45,278 nt of DNA. Origin: Flavobacterium macacae. GTDB lineage: Bacteria > Bacteroidota > Bacteroidia > Flavobacteriales > Flavobacteriaceae. Below, piece after piece: positions 40,978-45,278 of the stretch. The stretch lies in NCBI RefSeq assembly GCF_003865365.1, contig NZ_RQVR01000019.1, positions 1 through 45,278 of the forward strand, in the 5' to 3' direction. The translations under genes were made by a program, and so were the position numbers. The notes beneath the pieces are model-generated. The model saw only the letters and a program-made list of their open reading frames with translations, was not told the DNA's origin and searched no databases. Within the stretch, counting starts at the first letter, position 1; the number at the start of each line of letters is the position of its first letter.

Positions 40978-42372
40978 TTATTTATGACTAATTATCTCAC
41001 CAGTCTTCAGCCATTCTTTCATTCCTCCTGAAAAATTCTTTACATTTTTGAAACCATTTTTAGCGAGTATTGAATAGGCTACCGCAGAACGATCACCAGC
41101 TTGACAATGAATAATTATTTGTTTGTCTTTACTAATTTTATCGAGATGATCTTGAATTGTTCCTACAAAAAGATGCGCTGCTCCTTCCACATGTCCAGCT
41201 TCATATTCAGTTGCACCTCTTACATCTACAACCTGTACATGATCTTTTCCGATGTATGTTTTAAATTCTTCTATAGAAATCACAGCAGCACTGTGCAATG
41301 CTATATCCAAATCTGAAACGGTTGAAACGTATCCTAAGATATTATCCAACCCGATACGCATTAATTTCCTGGTCAAATCTTCCATTTGGTTATCTTCTGC
41401 CACCAAAATAAAGGGCTCTTGGTAATTCAAAAGCCACCCGGCCCACGTAGAAAGTGAATTGTTGTTTTGAATATTGACGCTCCCAGGCAGGAATCCATTG
41501 GCAAAATCCACTTTGTTGCGCGTGTCAATTACTTGTATTCCTTTTCGGTAGGCCGATAAGAAGTCTTCTTTTGATAATTTTGGATGTTTAGGAACCTCCA
41601 CCAGCAAAGGACGGCTTACTTTATTGAGCTGTTTCATCATCGCAAAGTATCTAGGCGGTTCGGGCTGGCCGGCCAAAAGATAGTCGGTAAAAGCGGCTTC
41701 ATCTTCCCCATGCTGAAAAGCCCAGTTTCTGATTTTTTCATAACCCACCGTAGAGTTGTGGACTGCTCCCAAAGCCTTCCCGCAAGCCGAACCTGCTCCG
41801 TGTGCGGACCACACTTGTACATATTCGGGCAAAGCCGCAAACTTTTTCAAGGATTGGAACATCTGTTTGGCACCGGCTTCTTTGGTACCAATCAGCCCTG
41901 CCGCTTTTTCTAATAAATCAGGACGGCCAACATCTCCTACAAAGACAAAATCACCCGTAAAAATCATAATTGGCTTTTCTGTAGCAGGATGATCTGTCAA
42001 AAGAAAACTGATGCTTTCGGGCGTGTGTCCCGGAGTGTGCATCACTTCTAAAGTAAGATTGCCGACTTTTATCACGCTGCCGTCTGTAAGCCCAACGTGC
42101 GGAAATTCATACTGCCAATCTGGGCCACCTTCTTCAGAAAGATACATTTTAGCGCCCGTTACAGCCACTAACTCTCTAGACCCGCAAAGAAAATCGGCAT
42201 GGATATGCGTTTCGGCAATATGCGTAATCGTGAGATTATTTTGCCTGGCAATTTCTAAGTACACATCTACATCTCTTTGCGCATCTATAACGATGGCTTC
42301 ACCTGTGGCTTGGCATCCTATAAAATAGCTTCCTTGCGCTAAACTCTTATCATATACGTGTTGAAAAAACAT
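40978..42372 (-). CDS. metallo-beta-lactamase persulfide dioxygenase-like protein fused to two rhodanese domains
   Basis: The 464-residue protein begins with an MBL-fold hydrolase/dioxygenase domain (1-240): THIHAD at 55-60 (Phe follows, where many relatives have His), HTPGH at 112-116 and GDFVFVGDVGRPDL from 140, the pattern of ETHE1/persulfide dioxygenases. Two rhodanese domains follow (about 265-355 and 365-460). The second has an intact loop HCQAGDRS with Cys423. The first reads LVAEDNQMEDL at the loop place and lacks the Cys, so it is structural. Such fusions (CstB-like) oxidise persulfide to sulfite and thiosulfate. A 30-bp element in its upstream region is shared with tauE. Confidence 0.92.
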   Translation of the reverse strand: MFFQHVYDKSLAQGSYFIGCQATGEAIVIDAQRDVDVYLEIARQNNLTITHIAETHIHADFLCGSRELVAVTGAKMYLSEEGGPDWQYEFPHVGLTDGSVIKVGNLTLEVMHTPGHTPESISFLLTDHPATEKPIMIFTGDFVFVGDVGRPDLLEKAAGLIGTKEAGAKQMFQSLKKFAALPEYVQVWSAHGAGSACGKALGAVHNSTVGYEKIRNWAFQHGEDEAAFTDYLLAGQPEPPRYFAMMKQLNKVSRPLLVEVPKHPKLSKEDFLSAYRKGIQVIDTRNKVDFANGFLPGSVNIQNNNSLSTWAGWLLNYQEPFILVAEDNQMEDLTRKLMRIGLDNILGYVSTVSDLDIALHSAAVISIEEFKTYIGKDHVQVVDVRGATEYEAGHVEGAAHLFVGTIQDHLDKISKDKQIIIHCQAGDRSAVAYSILAKNGFKNVKNFSGGMKEWLKTGEIISHK

Positions 42373-42412
42373 AATTTTTTATTTTAAATCGTTATCTATT
42401 ATTTTGATGGTA

Positions 42413-42463
42413 CAAATTTCGCCTTCTTAAAGCACCTGTACAGCTACTTTGGTTACATAAGGA
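42413..42463 (-). promoter_or_regulatory. MBL gene promoter with 30-bp sulfur-cluster element (copy 1)
   Basis: The element (42434-42463) reads on the minus strand TCCTTATGTAACC...GCTGTACAGGT; the inner 21 bases begin TGTAAC and end TGTACA. It lies 13 bases before GAAATTTG (42413-42420), a degenerate -7 box. The centre falls near -38, as for a class II Crp site. It is 29/30 identical to copy 2. Confidence 0.6.
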
Positions 42464-42466
42464 ATT

Positions 42467-43261
42467 TTAATGAAGCAGCGTTTCCTTAATGAGGATGTAA
42501 AGGCCCATTGCCAGCACAAACCAGCCAAAGCCTAGCTTGAGTCTTTCGGCTTTGATTTTTTTAGAAAGTGCCATGCCGATAAAAATTCCCGCAATGGCAA
42601 AGCCCGTAATTTTTAATAGAAAAATCCAGTCTATGGCCGTATCGTGAAGTGAAAATAAAAAACCGGCCAATGAATTGAGGGAGATGATAAGCAGCGAAGT
42701 GCCGACGGCTGTTTTCATGGGCAATCTTAATAAATTTACCAAAGCGGGAATGATTAAGAATCCACCCCCTGAGCCTATTAAGCCGGTAATGAGTCCAATA
42801 AAAATCCCTTGGGCTAAAACCAATGGATAATTGAACGTTTTTTGAGAAGTTTCTTCGGAAGCCGCTTTGCTTTTCTTGATCATACTGTAGGATGCCAAGA
42901 TCATCAGCACGGCAAAAAGCAACAGCAGGAAAATATTTTTGGTGAGGGTAAAATTTCCGATGCTCAAAACGGCCTCCGGAATGGCCGGAAGCACATAAGT
43001 TCGGGTAAGGAAAACAGAAATAATCGACGGAATGCCAAAAACAAGAGCCGTTTTGATAGAGACCAATCCTTTTTTGAAGTTGGAAAAAGTGCCGAAAAGA
43101 CTTGTAATCCCTACTATAAAAAGAGAATAGGCGGTTGCCAAGACCGGATTGATGCCAAATAGATAGACCAAAACAGGCAGGGTAAGAATGCTGCCCCCGC
43201 CCCCGATCAGTCCTAAGGAGATGCCTATAAAAATTGAAACAAAATAACCTAGTGTGTCCAT
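42467..43261 (-). CDS. TauE/SafE-family sulfite exporter-like membrane protein
   Basis: The ATG at 43261 (MDTLGYFVSIFIGISLGLIGGGGSIL) is the natural start; an earlier in-frame ATG at 43309 lies inside the repeated regulatory element. The 264-residue protein has about eight helices and the twofold family signature LGLIGGGGSILTLPVLVYL near the start and LITGLIGSGGGFLIIPALVNLL near 155. TauE/SafE members export sulfite, sulfoacetate or related anions. In this operon it would remove sulfite made by the persulfide dioxygenase, which is inference from context. Its stop is 3 bases before the copy-1 element region. Confidence 0.9.
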   Translation of the reverse strand: MDTLGYFVSIFIGISLGLIGGGGSILTLPVLVYLFGINPVLATAYSLFIVGITSLFGTFSNFKKGLVSIKTALVFGIPSIISVFLTRTYVLPAIPEAVLSIGNFTLTKNIFLLLLFAVLMILASYSMIKKSKAASEETSQKTFNYPLVLAQGIFIGLITGLIGSGGGFLIIPALVNLLRLPMKTAVGTSLLIISLNSLAGFLFSLHDTAIDWIFLLKITGFAIAGIFIGMALSKKIKAERLKLGFGWFVLAMGLYILIKETLLH

Positions 43262-43281
43262 GGTTTTTGAATTTGATGCCG

Positions 43282-43331
43282 CAAAGTTGGCCAATTTAAA
43301 AACCTGCACAGCTACTTTGGTTACATAAGGA
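43282..43331 (-). promoter_or_regulatory. tauE promoter with 30-bp sulfur-cluster element (copy 2)
   Basis: The element (43302-43331) overlaps the last codons and stop of the crp gene. It lies 12 bases before CAACTTTG (43282-43289), one base off the -7 consensus. The layout mirrors that of copy 1. Confidence 0.6.
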
Positions 43332-43944
43332 TAATTTTGTTCCTGCCCAGCTGCACGGCTCCGGTCTCTTCCAGCTGTTTCAACAGCCGAGAAACCACAA
43401 CCCGCGCCGTACCCAGCTCGTTGGCCAATTGTTCGTGGGTGATTTGCAAGGTCTTACTTCCTGTAAGCGCTGCTTTTTTATCCAGCAAGTTCAATATTCT
43501 TTCATCAATTTTTTTAAAAGCAATCGCATTGACTATTTCTAATAATTCTTCAAAACGCTTGTGGTACAGCCTGAAAATATAATCCAGCCATTGCGGATAT
43601 TCTTTAATAAACAAAGAAACTTTATCCATCGGCAGAAATAGAATTTCGGCATCCTCTTCCGCTTCGGCTTTCACCTTGCTGGTTTCATTGTGCAGGCCGC
43701 CTAAAAAAGACATGATGCAACTTTCGCCAGCTTTGATGTAGTACAGCAGAATTTCCCTGCCGTCTTCCTCTGTCCGGATGACTTTCAAGGTTCCTTTGAT
43801 AACAATCGGAATGGCGCGGATATTTGCATTTTCGTTAAGAATGATGCTTCCCGCTTGGTATTCCTTCCGGATGCTGTTTTGATATAATTTTTCGACTAAT
43901 TCGGGCGATGAATTAAATGCTGATATGTGATCGAGTGGCTCCAT
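43321..43944 (-). CDS. Crp/Fnr-family transcriptional regulator
   Basis: The 207-residue protein has the cyclic nucleotide-binding jelly roll (about 20-120: YQAGSIILNENANIRAIPIVIKGTLKVIRTEEDGREILLYYIKAGESCIMSFLGG) and a helix-turn-helix (TLQITHEQLANELGTARVVVSRLLKQLEETG near 163-193). It lacks the N-terminal Fe-S cysteines of Fnr; Cys94 in the GESC segment could sense sulfur species, as seen in some persulfide-sensing regulators of this superfamily, but that is inference. It heads the sulfur cluster and is the likely reader of the two 30-bp elements. A TAACTTTG box lies at 43964-43971 on the minus strand. Confidence 0.9.
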   Translation of the reverse strand: MEPLDHISAFNSSPELVEKLYQNSIRKEYQAGSIILNENANIRAIPIVIKGTLKVIRTEEDGREILLYYIKAGESCIMSFLGGLHNETSKVKAEAEEDAEILFLPMDKVSLFIKEYPQWLDYIFRLYHKRFEELLEIVNAIAFKKIDERILNLLDKKAALTGSKTLQITHEQLANELGTARVVVSRLLKQLEETGAVQLGRNKIILM

Positions 43945-43963
43945 CTTACAAAATAATATTTAT

Positions 43964-43971
43964 CAAAGTTA
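43964..43971 (-). promoter_or_regulatory. -7 box for the crp-family gene
   Basis: The minus strand reads TAACTTTG, an exact TAnnTTTG match, 19 bases upstream of the start codon. Confidence 0.45.
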
Positions 43972-44157
43972 CGCAAAACCGGAAAGAAGAAGCGAAAAAG
44001 AGCGAGGAATAACCGGGCAGCTTTTTTAGGTTGCAACAGCAACAGTAGGAAATCCAGAGCTGCTGGGTTTCGTTCTAGCCAAAGGCCGTTCCCTGCGTAA
44101 CTCTTTAGTAATAAGGGCATGAAACGCCTGAAACTTTGCCGCAAATAAATTGTGTAT

Positions 44158-44190
44158 TTGACGGCTTGTAGTATTTTTTTTATATATTTG
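44158..44190 (+). promoter_or_regulatory. promoter for the HNH gene
   Basis: TTG (44158-44160), 22 bases, then TATATTTG (44183-44190), an exact -7 box. It would give a leader of about 100 bases. Confidence 0.5.
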
Positions 44191-44295
44191 GTTGTAACTA
44201 AAGGCTGTATTTATCAGACCAATACAACTTAAATTGGGTGTAGATGTTTTATTTTGTCAGATGTATAGACAAGTAGCTACAATTATAAAAAAACT

Positions 44296-45210
44296 ATGGA
44301 TAGAATATTAAACGAACCTTTAACCGAATATTTGATTGTCAAAAAAGAACTACTAAAAGATAATCAATTTGCAAAAAAATTTACATCAGAGTTTAAGGAA
44401 ATCATCGAAAATGCAATTTCAGATAAACATTATATAGTTAAAAACTCTGTAGGAAATGGAAATTGGGCAAATTGTCCTTGGATAGCTATTTTTGATCCTT
44501 TAATTACAAAAACTGCACAAGAGGGTTATTATCTTGTTTACTTATTTTGTGAAGACATGACAGGTGTTTATCTTTCTATTAACCAAGGAATAACTGAAGT
44601 TGCTAAAACTTATAAGAAAAACAAAAAAGACATTCTTCTAATAAGAGCCAATAATTACAGAGCAAAAATTGATATGCTAGAAGCATACAATCATACCGAA
44701 ATCGACCTAAAAATATCTAACAATAATTCAGATTCAAAGTTATACGAATTTGGAAATATTTATTCTAAATTTTACTCTAAAGAAAGTATTCCAGCAAAAG
44801 AAGAAATTATTAAAGACCTAAATTATTTTTTAGATAAATATAAAGAGTTGGTTTATAACGATAACGAAGAAATTGATGAAGATGAGAAAAAAGGTTTCTT
44901 TGAAAAAAAACAATTAAAATATCATTATAGAATTGAAAGAAATTCAAATTTAGCTAAGCAAGTAAAAAAAATAAAAGGGTACAAATGTGAATGCTGTAGT
45001 TTTAAATTTTCTGATAAATATAAACATTTGGGTGAAAAATTTATTGAAGCACATCATCTATATCCCATATCTAAATTAGATTTTGGTTATCATAGAATTG
45101 ATCCTGAAAAAGATTTTGCTGTTTTATGTAGTAATTGTCATCGAATGATACATAAACTGGACGACCCAAGCGACTTATCTGGATTAAAGAGAATGATAAA
45201 TCAAAAATAA
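44296..45210 (+). CDS. DUF3578 (MrcB N-terminal-like) plus HNH endonuclease, probable type IV restriction enzyme
   Basis: The 304-residue protein joins a DUF3578/MrcB_N-type domain (about 20-170: VGNGNWANCPWIAIFDPLITKTAQEGYYLVYLFCEDMTGVYLSINQGI) and a C-terminal HNH nuclease. The HNH part shows C231-x-x-C234, the EAHHLYPIS core with His253-His254, and VLCSNCH (Cys278, Cys281, His282) followed by His286. DUF3578 is thought to recognise modified cytosine, so the enzyme would cut modified foreign DNA, as in stand-alone McrA-like type IV systems. No AAA ATPase or methylase is adjacent. Base composition is far more A+T-rich than the neighbouring cluster. An attC-like hairpin starts 5 bases after the stop. 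Confidence 0.85.
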   Translation: MDRILNEPLTEYLIVKKELLKDNQFAKKFTSEFKEIIENAISDKHYIVKNSVGNGNWANCPWIAIFDPLITKTAQEGYYLVYLFCEDMTGVYLSINQGITEVAKTYKKNKKDILLIRANNYRAKIDMLEAYNHTEIDLKISNNNSDSKLYEFGNIYSKFYSKESIPAKEEIIKDLNYFLDKYKELVYNDNEEIDEDEKKGFFEKKQLKYHYRIERNSNLAKQVKKIKGYKCECCSFKFSDKYKHLGEKFIEAHHLYPISKLDFGYHRIDPEKDFAVLCSNCHRMIHKLDDPSDLSGLKRMINQK

Positions 45211-45214
45211 CTGT

Positions 45215-45272
45215 AGCTAACAGCTAAGGCTTCGTTGCGTCTGAAAGACGAACAATGAAACTCGTGTTGAAC
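45215..45272 (+). repeat. attC-like imperfect hairpin site
   Basis: The outer boxes are AGCTAAC (45215-45221) and GTTGAAC (45266-45272), which fits the GTTRRRY of integron recombination sites; the left box is 6 of 7 to RYYYAAC. Between them lie arms TTC-G-TTG-CGTCT (45231-45242) and AGACG-AA-CAA-T-GAA (45246-45259) around a GAA loop, with two extra bases (AA) bulged on one side. Total length is 58 bp, near the shortest known attC. It directly follows the HNH gene, as expected for a gene cassette. The window ends 6 bases later. Confidence 0.45.
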
Positions 45273-45278
45273 GGAACC

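Larger units (their letters stand above)
43945..44295. other. 351-bp divergent region before the HNH gene
   Basis: This region separates the G+C-richer sulfur cluster from the very A+T-rich HNH gene, and the change falls near 44150. It contains the two divergent promoters and the palindrome GTAGCTAC at 44273-44280, 15 bases before the HNH ATG. No gene can be supported. Confidence 0.5.

Noticed and set aside
44296..45210. Full McrBC system
   Set aside because: The DUF3578 part is present but there is no AAA GTPase domain and no McrC-like gene; the C-terminus is an HNH nuclease, so a stand-alone enzyme is more likely.
1..45278. CRISPR arrays, rRNA genes or complete insertion sequences
   Set aside because: No regularly spaced direct repeats, rRNA-like stretches, or transposase frames with terminal inverted repeats were seen.
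45255..45278. Start of a further gene (MKLVLNGT...) at the right edge
   Set aside because: Only eight codons are visible and they fall within the attC-like hairpin; no ribosome site can be separated from the repeat.

Overview
The window looks like chromosomal DNA from a member of the Flavobacteriaceae, most likely Flavobacterium or a close relative. Evidence is the A+T-rich sequence, many promoters of the Bacteroidetes type (TAnnTTTG at about -7, sometimes with a TTG about 19-22 bases upstream), and typical families: fused CcsBA, DUF2911, DUF1684, DUF885, PIG-L/GATase-like secreted proteins, DUF6132, a histone H1-like basic peptide and an MFS/BlaI/M56 set. Family names rest on reading the proteins; no search could be run.

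Layout. (1) 1-7.8 kb: an AIM24-family gene that has lost its N-terminus at the window edge, a lipoprotein, a periplasmic thioredoxin, a DUF885 lipoprotein, an unknown cytosolic protein, a membrane glycosyltransferase behind a near-perfect sigma-54 promoter, a histone H1-like gene and cvfB. (2) 7.9-14.1 kb: menD, a GNAT acetyltransferase, a glutathione peroxidase and a 1076-residue CcsBA cytochrome c synthase. (3) 14.2-17.9 kb: a long imperfect inverted repeat, then a rightward run of DUF2520 protein, kdsC, UbiA-type prenyltransferase, maf and a small MscS channel. (4) 18-25.7 kb: a POTRA/beta-barrel protein, a His-rich secreted protein with a sigma-54-like promoter, a PIG-L deacetylase, a 35-residue membrane peptide abutting a sodium:solute symporter, and a DUF2911 protein. 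(5) 25.8-28.3 kb: a probable light/stress operon (SRPBCC, SDR, photolyase) behind a perfect 12-bp inverted repeat. (6) 28.3-31.7 kb: a leftward operon of DUF1684 lipid-type secreted protein, TatD, TcdA and two tandem HAD phosphatase paralogues. (7) 31.7-36 kb: an MFS exporter, a BlaI/M56 regulator pair behind three dyads spaced exactly 20 bp, a 46-residue protein, apt and tRNA-Arg(ACG).

(8) After the tRNA the composition changes to G+C-richer DNA: a P-type cation ATPase and a leftward sulfur-handling cluster (Crp/Fnr regulator, TauE/SafE exporter, metallo-beta-lactamase/rhodanese fusion, single rhodanese, two small membrane proteins, two YeeE/YedE-type transporters). Two copies of a 30-bp element (29/30 identical) sit in front of tauE and the MBL gene where a class II Crp-type activator would bind. 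(9) The last kilobase is very A+T-rich and holds a DUF3578-HNH protein, a probable modification-dependent (type IV) restriction enzyme, followed immediately by a 58-bp attC-like imperfect hairpin at the window edge, which suggests an integron-like cassette or another mobile unit.

The observations I would follow first are the attC-like site behind the HNH gene, the sulfur-cluster repeat pair, the sigma-54 promoter with upstream dyads at the glycosyltransferase, and the phased BlaI operator array.
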